Shown: in pieces, positions 42,659 through 52,084 of the stretch
How positions within the stretch are numbered: the stretch's first letter is position 1
Layout: every line of letters begins with the position of its first letter
Origin: CAMDPA01 sp965223035
GTDB lineage: Bacteria; Pseudomonadota; Alphaproteobacteria; Rhizobiales; Hyphomicrobiaceae
DNA: 64,000 nucleotides
Direction of reading: 5' to 3'
Assembly (NCBI GenBank): GCA_965223035.1
Contig: OZ244980.1
Span: forward strand, 4,526,001-4,590,000
Made by a program: the position numbers and the translations under genes
The notes under the pieces: model-generated
Told to the model about the DNA's origin: nothing
The model's database searches: none
Seen by the model: only the letters and a program-made list of their open reading frames with translations

Positions 42659-44734
42659 TTATGCGCCAGCCGTTCGCCCGGCGGGCGTCACGATGATGTT
42701 CTTGAACGCGTCGACCACCGCCACCTGGTGCGGATGTAGAACCGCCGTGCAGTCGTACTGCTCAATGATGGCAGGCCCGACAATCCGGTGGCCCACATCC
42801 AGAAGATTGCGGTCGTAAACGGCACACGCGACGTCCGCGCCGGCGAACCGGGCCTTGCGCGACGCGCGCAGCGCCCGCTCCAGTCTGGCGCCGGTGGGGG
42901 TAAAACGCTCAAGCTCGACCGGCGCGATAAACCCCGTCGCCCGCAACCGCCAGGACACCAGCTCGACCACCTCTGCTGGCGCGGCATGACCGAACCGTTG
43001 CGCGTGGGCGTCGTCGAACAGCCGACGCAACCGCGCCAGATCGTCGGCATTGTGGATCGGCATGCACGGCACGCTGAGTTCGTAGCCTTGGCCGGCGTAA
43101 CGCAAGTCAACCGTCCGCTCAAGCCCGATCGCCTCGCGAGCAAACCCCTCCGCGCCAAGCTCGGCTACCGCCTGCGCTTCAAGCTCCTCAAACACCGGGT
43201 TGATGTCAGCTGGCGTTAGGGCATCGAGCGGTCTGATGCCAGAGCGAACATAATCGTGTTTCACATCCGACATCATCAGGCCGATGGCTGAGAAAACCCC
43301 GGGATGCAGCGGAACGATCAGACCGGCCATGTTGAGATCGTCGGCGATCGCGCCCGCATGAAGCGGGCCAGCGCCACCGAACGCCAGCAACATGAACTGG
43401 CGCAGGTCGTGCCCACGCAGCGTGGAGACGGCCTTGATCGCCTCCTCCATCTTGACGTTGATGATGCGCACAACGCCCTCGGCGGCGTCGACCGGGTTGA
43501 GATTGAGAGGCCGCGCAAGCGATGCTTCGACCGCGGTCCGCGCCCGGTCCGCATCGAGCCGCATGGCTCCACCGAGGAAATTGTCCGGCGCGAGATAGCC
43601 CAGCAACAGGTTGCAGTCAGTCACCGTCGGCAGGGTGCCGCCGCGGCTGTAGCAGGCCGGTCCGGGGCTGGCGCCCGCGCTCTGCGGCCCGACCAACAGT
43701 GCACCGAACCGGTCGACCTGAGCCAGTGTGCCGCCACCGGCGCTGACGGTGTTGATGTCCATCATCGGAACCGACAGATCCCGGCCCTCAACCTTACCTT
43801 GATTGGCCAGGGCCGCTTGCCCGTCCTTGATCAACGCAACGTCACAGGATGTGCCGCCCATATCGAAGGTGATGAGGTTGGGTTGGCCGACAGCTCCTGA
43901 GAGATGGGCGGCCGCGGTGACACCGCCTGCCGGACCGGACAACACCGTGGTCACCGCTTTGCGCGCGGTTGCCGCGAAGCCGGCCATGCCGCCGTTGGAC
44001 TGCATGATGTAGGTTTGCCGCGCATGCACGTCGGCCCTGGACAGCCGCTCCGCCAACTGGGCAATGTAGTGCGACAGAATCGGTTGCAGATAGGCATTGA
44101 TGACGGTGGTCGACAGCCGCTGGTACTCGCGGATCTGCGGGACGATCTCGCAAGACAGCGAAACGGCGGCGTCGGGCACCTCTTGTGCGATGATCTCGCG
44201 CACCCGGCGCTCGTGTGCCGGCGCCAGAAATGAGAACAATAGACACACCGCGATCGACTGCACGCCTTCCACCGCCAGCGCGCGCAGGCTCGTGCGCAGT
44301 TGGGTTTCGTCCAAGGCCTTGATGATCGCGCCGTCGGCCGCGATGCGCTCGACGACCTCCCCGGTTCGGGACGGCGGCACCAGTAACGGTGGTTTGCGAT
44401 AGCTCAGATCGAAAATTGCCGCTCCGTGCGGCCGGGCCTGCTCCGCCACCTCATAGATGCCGCGAAAATGCTGCGTGATCAGAAGCCCCGTGCGCGCCCC
44501 TTTCGCCTCCAGCAGCGCATTGGTGCCAACGGTCGTGCCATGGCAAAAAAAGCTGATGTCGCGGCCAGACACACCCCGGTCGCGGAGCTGTTCAACACCG
44601 GCGATGATGGCCCGCGACGGGTCATCAGGCGTGGACGGTATCTTGCTAATCGTGATCTTGCCGCTCGCGCCGTCGAGGTAGACAAAATCGGAGAATGTCC
44701 CGCCGGTATCGACCGTGACCCGGAACCGTCCCAT
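42659..44734 (-). CDS. Hydantoinase/oxoprolinase subunit A-like (HyuA)
   Basis: 691 residues. N-terminal ATPase-fold: FRVTVDTGGTFSDFVYLDG with the phosphate-binding DTGGTF. Central blocks: FFCHGTTVGTNALLEAKGARTGLLITQHF, MQSNGGMAG, VLSGPAGGVTAA, FDMGGTSCDVALI, SAGGGTLAQVD. Late block: LRGHDLRQFMLLAFGGAGPLHAGAIADDL. This is the large ATP-using subunit of N-methylhydantoinase, 5-oxoprolinase or acetone-carboxylase families. The usual hyuB partner is not adjacent in this window, so the activity cannot be assigned. A LigB-like gene follows on the same strand. Confidence 0.9.
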   Translation of the reverse strand: MGRFRVTVDTGGTFSDFVYLDGASGKITISKIPSTPDDPSRAIIAGVEQLRDRGVSGRDISFFCHGTTVGTNALLEAKGARTGLLITQHFRGIYEVAEQARPHGAAIFDLSYRKPPLLVPPSRTGEVVERIAADGAIIKALDETQLRTSLRALAVEGVQSIAVCLLFSFLAPAHERRVREIIAQEVPDAAVSLSCEIVPQIREYQRLSTTVINAYLQPILSHYIAQLAERLSRADVHARQTYIMQSNGGMAGFAATARKAVTTVLSGPAGGVTAAAHLSGAVGQPNLITFDMGGTSCDVALIKDGQAALANQGKVEGRDLSVPMMDINTVSAGGGTLAQVDRFGALLVGPQSAGASPGPACYSRGGTLPTVTDCNLLLGYLAPDNFLGGAMRLDADRARTAVEASLARPLNLNPVDAAEGVVRIINVKMEEAIKAVSTLRGHDLRQFMLLAFGGAGPLHAGAIADDLNMAGLIVPLHPGVFSAIGLMMSDVKHDYVRSGIRPLDALTPADINPVFEELEAQAVAELGAEGFAREAIGLERTVDLRYAGQGYELSVPCMPIHNADDLARLRRLFDDAHAQRFGHAAPAEVVELVSWRLRATGFIAPVELERFTPTGARLERALRASRKARFAGADVACAVYDRNLLDVGHRIVGPAIIEQYDCTAVLHPHQVAVVDAFKNIIVTPAGRTAGA

Positions 44735-44930
44735 GTCGCAACGCTTTCCTAGACCGTCTGATCGCCCAAGGCGGTCAGAACCGTGTGTGGCAGCTACTGC
44801 GTGAGCGGTCCTCCGGTGTCAAGCCGATGCCACCAGGCTCCGGCACAGCAGAGGTTGGTGCCGGCCTCCGTGCTCTCCGGCTCGTGACAGCTGGGGCCGG
44901 GCGCCGGGCGCCGGCTTCGCGCTGGCTGGC

Positions 44931-45575
44931 TCAGGCCAGGGGCGTCGCGGATAGAACCACGGCGTCGTCGAGCTTCTCGATGCGGAGCCTCATGTGCGCG
45001 TTCTCGGCCAGCCGCCATGTATAGTAGGCCTGGATCGTCATCGGATCGAGGGCCGGCGCGGCCGTGCCGTCGATAAACTCGGCCAAGTGCTGCGGCGATC
45101 GCATCGACGTGCCGGTGCAGTCGAGGCGAAACTCGGGCGCCTCCATGTCCCCTGCGATCGTCACCGCGACCACGCCCCCTCGCGGCAAGGCCGTTCGGGC
45201 GCAGGCGATCAGGTTAAGGAGTAGCTTAACCCGATCCTTCGGCATGTGACCGGCCGGGCCCTGCCAGGTCAGGGTGTGCTTCTCCTCATCGAAAAAACCG
45301 CGGCTGATTTGCTCAGCAGTACCAAGATCGATCACGGCGCCGGCGGAGCCGGCGGCTCCGAACGCGAAGCGGGCAAATTGCAAACGCGCGGACGCCTGTT
45401 GGGTGACTTTGCGGATCACTTCCAGCGCATAGCTTTGGGCGTCGAGGTCCGCGTCTTCGTCGAGAATCTCCAAGCCGTTATAAATCGCGCCAACGGGCCC
45501 AATCACGTCGTGGCAGATCTTGCTCGAAATCAGCGCGGCGAGTTCGAGATCCGACGGCATTACGTGCTGATTCAT
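44931..45575 (-). CDS. chpT: ChpT-like histidine phosphotransferase
   Basis: 214 residues from ATG 45575. The dimerisation-histidine helix reads ELAALISSKICHDVIGPVGAIYNGLEIL, with the phospho-accepting His in CHDVIGP. The C-terminal half is a degenerate HATPase-like fold (VKLLLNLIACARTALPRGGVVAV) without ATP-binding boxes. ChpT passes phosphate from CckA to CtrA and CpdR in the alphaproteobacterial cell-cycle relay. Length and layout fit. It is monocistronic, divergent from cysQ with repeat J between them. Confidence 0.88.
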   Translation of the reverse strand: MNQHVMPSDLELAALISSKICHDVIGPVGAIYNGLEILDEDADLDAQSYALEVIRKVTQQASARLQFARFAFGAAGSAGAVIDLGTAEQISRGFFDEEKHTLTWQGPAGHMPKDRVKLLLNLIACARTALPRGGVVAVTIAGDMEAPEFRLDCTGTSMRSPQHLAEFIDGTAAPALDPMTIQAYYTWRLAENAHMRLRIEKLDDAVVLSATPLA

Positions 45576-45787
45576 AGTCTTCCCCTGTGTCCGTTGGACG
45601 ATCAAGCGCGGCGGCTCGGACGTCAGCTAGGCGTCCACGCGAGCCTGAACAGGGGCCGCTTGCAAATCGATGAGCGATGTTGATACATGCGCCGCGTCAC
45701 CGTTGCAAAGCCAGAACGCGTAGGACATCCGTAGTCGCCTGCTTTTACACAGCTTTCAGTCTCGCGCTCGCAGCGGCCAAGGCCGCG

Positions 45788-45870
45788 TTAGAGCAACGTT
45801 AAGGGCGATCATCATCGTGCCTTAAATGGGATCCGGTTTTGCGGTTTCCATTTAAGACACGATGATCTAG
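45788..45870. repeat. CTAG-type element J (short, partly degenerate)
   Basis: TTAGAGCAACGTTAAGGGCGATCATCATC, then a type 2 hairpin (GTGCCTTAAATGGGATCCGG ... GGTTTCCATTTAAGACAC) ending GATGATCTAG at 45870. Lies 48 bp before the cysQ start, in the chpT-cysQ divergent region. Confidence 0.75.
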
Positions 45871-45917
45871 GCGCGGCCGAACAATCAGATTTGCTCAAAG
45901 CACCGAAGGCGACGCCG

Positions 45918-46742
45918 ATGCCGACACTCAATTACGATACCCTGGTGGACGCGCTGCTGCCGCGCCTGCTGGCGGCCGGTACGGCGGTCCTTCGCTACCG
46001 TGCGCAACGCGTGGTCGAGGAGCGCAAGCAAGACGGCACACCGGTCAGCGCCGCCGACCGCGAAGCGGAGACCATCCTCGTCGACGGCTTGGAGCGGTTG
46101 ATGCCAGACATTCCCATCGTCGCCGAAGAAGCGGTGTCCGAGGGCCATGTACCGAATATCATCGATCGCGCGTTTCTCGTCGATGCGCTCGACGGGACGC
46201 GGGAGTATCTGGATGGGGGTGACGATTTCACCGTTAACGTCGCCCTGGTCGAGAACGGCACACCGATCTTTGGCCTGCTGCTGGCGCCGGCTCACGGCCG
46301 GTTGTTCGCGACACTAGGACACAACCAAGCAGCGACGGTACGGCTGACTCGCGGTCAGATGGCCAACGCGGATGTTCCCAGCCTGACGCCGATTAGCACG
46401 GCGGAACCGGATCGAAGCGCCCTGCGCGCGCTCACCAGCCGCTCGCACTTATCCCCAAAAACCATCGAGCTGCTGAACCGCCTGCCGGTCGCCCAATCCC
46501 GGCAAATCAGCTCGTCGCTCAAGTTCGGCCTAATCGCTGCAGGCGAAGCCGATCTCTACCCCCGTATGGGGCCGACCAGTGCATGGGACACGGCGGCTGG
46601 CCATGCCATCTTGCGCGCCGCTGGCGGCACCGTCCTGACCTTGGATGGCAGGCCTTTACGCTATCTCACCACGCCAGGCCAATTTCTCAATCCGCCCTTC
46701 ATTGCTTGTGGGCGTGCGACTATCTACGCGCCACAGTTGTAA
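45918..46742 (+). CDS. cysQ: 3'(2'),5'-bisphosphate nucleotidase (CysQ)
   Basis: 274 residues from ATG 45918 (MPTLNYDTL); the frame is open to 45891. Inositol-monophosphatase superfamily: metal-binding VAEEAV and FLVDALDGTREYLDGGDDFTVNVALVENG (the DPLDGT-type motif, here DALDGT), then the C-terminal GPTSAWDTAAGHAILRAAGG. It removes the 3' phosphate of PAP/PAPS, clearing the inhibitory by-product of sulfotransferases. The sulfation island at 2.5-9.9 kb would generate PAP, so the roles connect even though the genes are far apart. Confidence 0.9.
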   Translation: MPTLNYDTLVDALLPRLLAAGTAVLRYRAQRVVEERKQDGTPVSAADREAETILVDGLERLMPDIPIVAEEAVSEGHVPNIIDRAFLVDALDGTREYLDGGDDFTVNVALVENGTPIFGLLLAPAHGRLFATLGHNQAATVRLTRGQMANADVPSLTPISTAEPDRSALRALTSRSHLSPKTIELLNRLPVAQSRQISSSLKFGLIAAGEADLYPRMGPTSAWDTAAGHAILRAAGGTVLTLDGRPLRYLTTPGQFLNPPFIACGRATIYAPQL

Positions 46743-46908
46743 TGTTGCCACCATCCGCGGTCCCAAATGTGGCTTTAAAGCGGCGCACTTGCCGCGGTTG
46801 GGCTGCTGCCGACCGTTCGCCGTACGTTCGCAGTAAATGTGCAATGGCCTGTGCGATTGACGTTTATCAGCATTCGGCTCAAAAAGCTGGGCAGGGAGGC
46901 CTGGGTTC

Positions 46909-48369
46909 ATGGCGCTGGCTTTCGAATCGATGCAAACTGATGTGCCCCGACGACTGACACACCGTTCTGCAAACGCCGTTGCCGCAGAGGCGCCGCCACG
47001 CGCGCCGCCCTCACCGGCCGACGATATCATTGCCGACGATGCGGTGCGGGCGAATGAAACCTTTATCCCAGTCACACGATCGGCGCTGGTCGATCGCCTG
47101 GTGCGGCCACAGGTCTGGGCCGCAGGGATGCAGGTCGAAGCCCGGCGGTTTTTTCGGTACCTGGATTATTGGCGCCAGCAGCAGCACGCGACCCGGTTGA
47201 TGCGCCTGTTACAGGCCTATGAGCCGTTCAATCCCGACAGCGATCTGTTCGTCACGCGGGACTACAGCCCGCAAGAACGCGCCGAGCTGCAAGCAGCCGT
47301 CGTTGCTGGAACCAGAAACCTGTTGAAGCAGGCCAACTTCGTCGAGGTTCCGCGCGAAAAGGTCAACGAGTTCATCAGCACGGCGGAAAGCACCTACGGC
47401 CTCGATCTCAAGGTCGACTTCCAGGTGTTCGAAGAGCTGCTGTTGTACTATCGCGGTGCCTCGGTGAAAAAAGAATACCGGCGCAGGATCTCCAAGTTCT
47501 TTCGCAACACAGAGTTCGACATCCCCATTTATCGACGGGTGTTCGTGCTGTTCAAGATCAAGGCGCTGGACCAACACATCACAGATATTTCGCGCGAGAT
47601 GAAGATCTCCGAACAAGAGGCGGAGAAAATCGCCCGCAAGGCACGCCGGCATTTGCCCGCGCAATTGCAAGGACAGTCGACCGACAATGTTTACTTAAAA
47701 ATATTCAAGAACCTGCCGCGCTCCGAGCTGGAAATGGCGTTTCCCAACACGCAGATCCGGTTCAGGTTGCTGGACAAGCTGTGGCTCGGCTTCACCAGCG
47801 GCGGTGCGCTGGGGGCTGGTCTGTTCGGCGCGGCCGGCAAACTGGCGCTGGCCGTCTCCAGCCCGATCGCCGCAGCCGGAGCAGTCGGCGGTATCGGCAT
47901 GGTGGCCTTTCGCCAGGTCTCGAACTTCATGAACCAAAAACAACGCTATATGCGCGTCATGGCTCAGAACCTCTACTTTCACGCAATGGCGGATAATCTG
48001 GGCGCCCTGACGACCATGTCGCAGCGGGCGGCGGAGGAGGATTTTAAAGAGGAAATCCTGCTTTACAGCGTGTTGGCGAAAGAGCGTGTTCACCTCAACG
48101 ACCTGGCCGACGTGGACGCCGCGATCGAGGCCTTTCTTGCTCAGACGTTCAACCTTGAGATCGACTTCGACCTCAGTGACGCTCTGGAGCGCCTGATCCA
48201 CGACGGCATCGTCACGCAGCAGCCGGACGGTTACCTCGACTGTCTGCCGCCAAGCGAGGCGGCCCAACATATCGACGCGCACTGGGATCAGATCCTGGAC
48301 CGGCTGCCCGCGTTCGAAGCCGATCCGGGTCGCGAAATTGAGGAGCCGGCGGTGGAGCAAGCCAGCTGA
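46909..48369 (+). CDS. DUF3754 / TMEM143-like membrane protein
   Basis: 486 residues. A Pro/Ala-rich N-terminus, a mostly helical soluble region with YSPQERAELQAAV, DFQVFEELLLYYRGASVKKEYRRRISKFFRNTEFDIPIYRRVFVLFKIKAL, then a Gly/Ala hydrophobic hairpin (GGALGAGLFGAAGKLALAVSSPIAAAGAVGGIGMVAF) of about two membrane passes, then QRYMRVMAQNLYFHAMADNLGAL. This matches the DUF3754 family I know from plants (TMEM143) and bacteria; function unknown. cysQ lies upstream; prmA follows closely. Confidence 0.78.
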   Translation: MALAFESMQTDVPRRLTHRSANAVAAEAPPRAPPSPADDIIADDAVRANETFIPVTRSALVDRLVRPQVWAAGMQVEARRFFRYLDYWRQQQHATRLMRLLQAYEPFNPDSDLFVTRDYSPQERAELQAAVVAGTRNLLKQANFVEVPREKVNEFISTAESTYGLDLKVDFQVFEELLLYYRGASVKKEYRRRISKFFRNTEFDIPIYRRVFVLFKIKALDQHITDISREMKISEQEAEKIARKARRHLPAQLQGQSTDNVYLKIFKNLPRSELEMAFPNTQIRFRLLDKLWLGFTSGGALGAGLFGAAGKLALAVSSPIAAAGAVGGIGMVAFRQVSNFMNQKQRYMRVMAQNLYFHAMADNLGALTTMSQRAAEEDFKEEILLYSVLAKERVHLNDLADVDAAIEAFLAQTFNLEIDFDLSDALERLIHDGIVTQQPDGYLDCLPPSEAAQHIDAHWDQILDRLPAFEADPGREIEEPAVEQAS

Positions 48370-48413
48370 GCCCGGGCGGCGATCGCGACAACGATGCGCT
48401 GCGCCACAAGCTG

Positions 48414-49451
48414 GTGCTGGCTCCCGTCGGCTATCGGGCGGGCCAACAGATTGCCGCGGCGCTGGTCGAGCTGATCGAGCCCGCCGCCGCGGCGGTCTCG
48501 ACCTTCCAGGTTGATGACGGGGATACCGCCCACGCACGGCACGACCGCTGGCAAGACCGCCGGCACGAGCGCTGGCGAGTCGAGGCCTATTATGCCGCCG
48601 TGCCAGAACCGATCGCCTTGACGAACCAGCTGGCCCGCTTGCTGGCGATCGAGATCCCGCAGGTGAGCGTGGAGAGCGTGCCACTGCAGAACTGGGTGAC
48701 GGTGTCTCAAGCCGCATTGCCGCCGGTCAGAATCGGGCGTTTCACCATTCATGGCAGCCACGATCGCGCACGCGTGAGCCGTGGCCCCAACACCATCTTG
48801 ATCGATGCCGGCGAGGCCTTCGGCACCGCCCATCATGCCACGACCAGCGGCTGCGTGGCGGCACTTGAGCGGCTTAGCCGGCGCACTTCGCGCATCCGAT
48901 CCGTGCTCGACTTGGGATGCGGTAGCGGCGTGCTGGCGATTGCGGCTGTGCGGGCATTGCCGCGTGCGCGCGTGGTGGCGAGCGATGTCGATGCCGTGGC
49001 GATCGCCGTTGCAGGCGGGAACGTACGCCGCAATGGCGCGCGCAGCATCCGATTGATGCTCGCTGATGGCGTCCCCACAACCCATCCGGCGGGGCCCCGC
49101 CACTACGATCTGATCTTCGCCAACATCTTGGCCAGTGCGCTGGTGGCGCTGGCACCGGCCATTGCCCGGGCGGTCTCTGCCCGCGGTGTCGTCGTGCTGT
49201 CGGGGGTGCTCGACCGGCAGGCCCGCGAGGTGCTCGGCGCCTATCTGCCGCGCGGCTTCGCCCTGTTAAAGCGCGAGCGCATGGCCGGATGGTCGACGCT
49301 GACATTGCGCCGGTCGCGCGCCGGCCGCGCAAGACCGCCGGGCACACCACACCGAGCGCAATTGCGGGTAAGCCGATTGCCTTCAACACCGGTGCGTCAT
49401 AAGAACGGCGCATGTTTCAGCACTTCGATACCGAAACCGACGCTGGCGTAG
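48414..49451 (+). CDS. prmA: Ribosomal protein L11 methyltransferase-like (PrmA)
   Basis: 345 residues from GTG 48414; the frame is open further left without a good start. The N-terminal domain is divergent. The SAM domain is clear: VLDLGCGSGVLAIAAVRA (motif I), VVASDVDAVAIAVAGGNVRRNG, YDLIFANILASALVALAPAI (catalytic NxLxxxL), then GVVVLSGVLDRQAREV. It trimethylates L11 in E. coli. The protein normally ends near TLTLRR; about 45 extra residues here read on to 49451, overlapping the next gene's start by 40 bp. Confidence 0.85.
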   Translation: MLAPVGYRAGQQIAAALVELIEPAAAAVSTFQVDDGDTAHARHDRWQDRRHERWRVEAYYAAVPEPIALTNQLARLLAIEIPQVSVESVPLQNWVTVSQAALPPVRIGRFTIHGSHDRARVSRGPNTILIDAGEAFGTAHHATTSGCVAALERLSRRTSRIRSVLDLGCGSGVLAIAAVRALPRARVVASDVDAVAIAVAGGNVRRNGARSIRLMLADGVPTTHPAGPRHYDLIFANILASALVALAPAIARAVSARGVVVLSGVLDRQAREVLGAYLPRGFALLKRERMAGWSTLTLRRSRAGRARPPGTPHRAQLRVSRLPSTPVRHKNGACFSTSIPKPTLA

Positions 49452-51226
49452 GCGTGGCAGATCGGATCGCACGGCTCCGCGCTGAACTGGCAAAGCGCCA
49501 ATTGGACGCGCTGTTGGTTCCGCGCGCGGATTGCCACCAGGGCGAGTACGTGTCAGCTTCTGCGGAGCGACTGCGCTGGCTGACGGGGTTCTCGGGCTCC
49601 GCGGGGAGCGCGGTGATCGGTCGCCGCGAGGCGGCACTGTTCGTCGATGGCCGCTATACGGTGCAGGTGCGCACCCAGGCCGACCCGTCGATCTTCTCGT
49701 TTCATCAGCTGCCAGAACAAACCCCCGCGCAGTGGTTGGTCGAGCGCTTACCGGTCGGAGCCAACGTCGGCTTCGATCCGTGGCTGCACACGATGGCCCA
49801 GATCGAGCACATGCGAAAAGTGGTGGCCGCGCGGCAGTTGACGCTGAAGCGGACGACCGCCAACCTGGTCGATCGTGTCTGGGGCAAAGAACGGCCGCAC
49901 GATCCGCTCGGGCCAGTGCACGTGCAGCCGCTCGCGTTGGCCGGCGTGGGAGCGGCGGACAAGATAGCCCGCGTGCAATCGCAGCTCAAAGCAGATGCTC
50001 AGGATGCCGTGGTCCTGACGCTGCCCGATTCGATATGTTGGCTGCTCAATATCCGCGGTCAAGACGTCGCGCACAACCCGGTTGTGTTGGCCTTCGCGAT
50101 CGTTCCGGTGCGGGGCAAGCTTGAGCTGTTCATCGATGCCCGCAAGGTCGACGACGAACTGCAAGCGTACTTGGCGCCCGTTGCCCGGCTCTTGTCGCCC
50201 GATGCGCTGCGTCAACGCGTGCAGGCGCTACGCCGCGCGGGACACCGGGTCAGGGTCGACCACGATTCGGCAGCCTACGCGATCGTCCACGCGCTGGGGC
50301 CGACAAGCGCGGTCGCCGGCCGCGATCCGTGTCTGCTGCCGAAGGCGCGCAAGTGCGCAGCTGAGATCAAGGGGGCCCGTGCCGCCCACCTGCGCGACGG
50401 CGTGGCGGTCACGCGCTTTCTGGTGTGGCTCTCAGCCCACGCCGAGGACGGCGATGTGGACGAGATCTTGGCGACCCGGCGGTTGGAGGAACTTCGCCGC
50501 GAAACCGGTCAGCTGCGCGACATCAGCTTCGACACCATCGCCGGCAGTGGCCCCAATGGCGCCATCGTGCACTATCGCGTGACAGAGAACACCAACCGTC
50601 GGCTGCGCAAAGGCGAGCTGTTCTTGGTCGATTCGGGCGCGCAATACCCGGACGGTACCACCGACATCACCCGCACGATCGCGATCGGCAAGCCCAGCCG
50701 CGCGATGCGGATCAGATACACCGCGGTTTTGAAGGGGCACTTGGCGATCTCGATGGCGCGGTTTCCGGTCGGCACGCGCGGCGTCGACTTGGACGCGCTG
50801 GCGCGCCGGGCGTTGTGGAATTTGGGCTTGGATTACGACCACGGCACCGGACACGGCGTCGGCAGCTATCTGTCCGTGCACGAAGGGCCAGCCTCGATCT
50901 CCAAGCGGGGGATGGTGGCGCTGGAGCCAGGCATGATCTTGTCGAACGAACCCGGCAACTACCAAAACGGCAGCTATGGCATCCGCATAGAAAATCTGGT
51001 GCTGGTGGAGGAGCCGACCTTGCCTGCCGGCGGTGAGCGCCCGATGCTGAGTTTCGAGACACTGACGCTCGCACCTTACGATCGGCGGCTGATCGAGGTC
51101 GATGCGCTGACCGCCAACGAACGCGCCTGGTTGAATGCCTACCATGCGCGCGTCCGCCGCGAACTCGGCAGCCACCTGACGACGCAGGAACGCCGCTGGC
51201 TCGAAGCAACGACGGCGAAACTATGA
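49412..51226 (+). CDS. Xaa-Pro aminopeptidase (PepP/APP1-type, M24)
   Basis: 604 residues, longer than bacterial PepP (about 440) and matching the three-domain cytosolic form. Domain I: LDALLVPRADCHQGEYVSASAERLRWLTGFSGSAG. Middle domain: about 160-310. Catalytic pita-bread domain: DSGAQYPDGTTDITRT (two Asp ligands, about 406), GTGHGVGSYLSVHEGP (His, about 480), SNEPGNYQNGSYGIRIEN (Glu), LSFETLTLAPYD (second Glu). It removes N-terminal residues before proline using two metals. Confidence 0.93.
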   Translation: MFQHFDTETDAGVGVADRIARLRAELAKRQLDALLVPRADCHQGEYVSASAERLRWLTGFSGSAGSAVIGRREAALFVDGRYTVQVRTQADPSIFSFHQLPEQTPAQWLVERLPVGANVGFDPWLHTMAQIEHMRKVVAARQLTLKRTTANLVDRVWGKERPHDPLGPVHVQPLALAGVGAADKIARVQSQLKADAQDAVVLTLPDSICWLLNIRGQDVAHNPVVLAFAIVPVRGKLELFIDARKVDDELQAYLAPVARLLSPDALRQRVQALRRAGHRVRVDHDSAAYAIVHALGPTSAVAGRDPCLLPKARKCAAEIKGARAAHLRDGVAVTRFLVWLSAHAEDGDVDEILATRRLEELRRETGQLRDISFDTIAGSGPNGAIVHYRVTENTNRRLRKGELFLVDSGAQYPDGTTDITRTIAIGKPSRAMRIRYTAVLKGHLAISMARFPVGTRGVDLDALARRALWNLGLDYDHGTGHGVGSYLSVHEGPASISKRGMVALEPGMILSNEPGNYQNGSYGIRIENLVLVEEPTLPAGGERPMLSFETLTLAPYDRRLIEVDALTANERAWLNAYHARVRRELGSHLTTQERRWLEATTAKL

Positions 51227-51254
51227 GCTTTGGTGCCGGGCGATTGAACAGCAC

Positions 51255-51436
51255 TTTTTGACTCGCGATGCCGTGTGCTTATGATCCGGCGTAACCACTT
51301 ATTATCTTCCGCGGCGTCTGTTCACCGATGATCAGCAGTTGCCCGACTTCGTCGATGGCGCACTTGCTCGATTGCCTGACGAGGCCGGACGTGTCAGCGA
51401 AGCGGATCCAAGTGCGCGTGTCCTGCGCGGCTGAAG
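51255..51436 (+). pseudogene. Relic copy of the 3' end of the YcxB-like gene
   Basis: About 180 bp, clearly duplicated from 51905-52086: both share GACTTCGTCGATGGCGCACTTGC and the stretch up to GCGCGGCTGAA, with scattered differences. It has no start and no 5' part and sits just ahead of the intact gene. A tandem duplication followed by decay explains it. Confidence 0.85.
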
Positions 51437-51472
51437 CACGGGCAACGCCGTCATCGCCACCAATTTGAGAAC

Positions 51473-52084
51473 GTGATGTCAACGACGCCAGACACGCCGA
51501 ACTTTGAAATAACCTATACGCCTGATTACGGCGAGATGTTTGCCGTGCAACGGGTGTCGCGCCGCGTTCAGTACTCGTGGCTTCAGCGGTCGATCTGCTG
51601 GCTCCCGCTTGCCATTATTGCGGGTTTGATTGCCCCGTTTATCTTGTGGGGCCATGACATTGCACGTTGGTTTGAGCCGCTTGTCGGGTCAGCATGGGCC
51701 AAGGGCGTTCTGGATGTGGCTCTTTTCATTGTCTTAGCGGCTTTTGTGATCTCGATTGTTCCACTGACATACAGGCTTAGCGCAAGATGGCTGACGCAGA
51801 AGCGAGCCCCAACGCCCCTGACCTTCACTGTCGACGGGGAGCAGTTGCGTTGGGAAGGCGCTGATTCAGGACTGTGGGTCAGTTGGTCGGCGATTCAACG
51901 CCTCTTTTTGACCCGCGTTGCCGTGTGCTTCTTGTCCGGTGTCACGACTTATTATCTTCCGCGTCGGGTGTTTAGCGATGACCAGCAGTTGCGCGACTTC
52001 GTCGATGGCGCACTTGCTCGATTGCCTGACGAAGCCCGACGTGTCAGCGAAGCGGATCCAAGTGTGCGTGCCTTGCGCGGCTGA
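51473..52084 (+). CDS. YcxB-like membrane protein
   Basis: 203 residues (GTG 51473 or ATG 51476). Soluble N-terminus (FEITYTPDYGEM), two membrane helices (SICWLPLAIIAGLIAPFILWG and GVLDVALFIVLAAFVISIVPLTY), then a C-terminal domain LTFTVDGEQLRWEGADSGLWVSWSAIQRLFLTRVAVCFLSGVTTYYLPRRVFSDDQQLRDFVDGA. That last block matches YcxB-like (PF14317-type) domains, which resemble PH folds. Function unknown. Its 3' end is duplicated upstream. Confidence 0.7.
   Translation: MMSTTPDTPNFEITYTPDYGEMFAVQRVSRRVQYSWLQRSICWLPLAIIAGLIAPFILWGHDIARWFEPLVGSAWAKGVLDVALFIVLAAFVISIVPLTYRLSARWLTQKRAPTPLTFTVDGEQLRWEGADSGLWVSWSAIQRLFLTRVAVCFLSGVTTYYLPRRVFSDDQQLRDFVDGALARLPDEARRVSEADPSVRALRG

Noticed and set aside
47695..48717. 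340-codon minus-strand frame
   Set aside because: Antisense to the DUF3754-like gene and prmA start; Arg/Ser/Pro-rich shadow.
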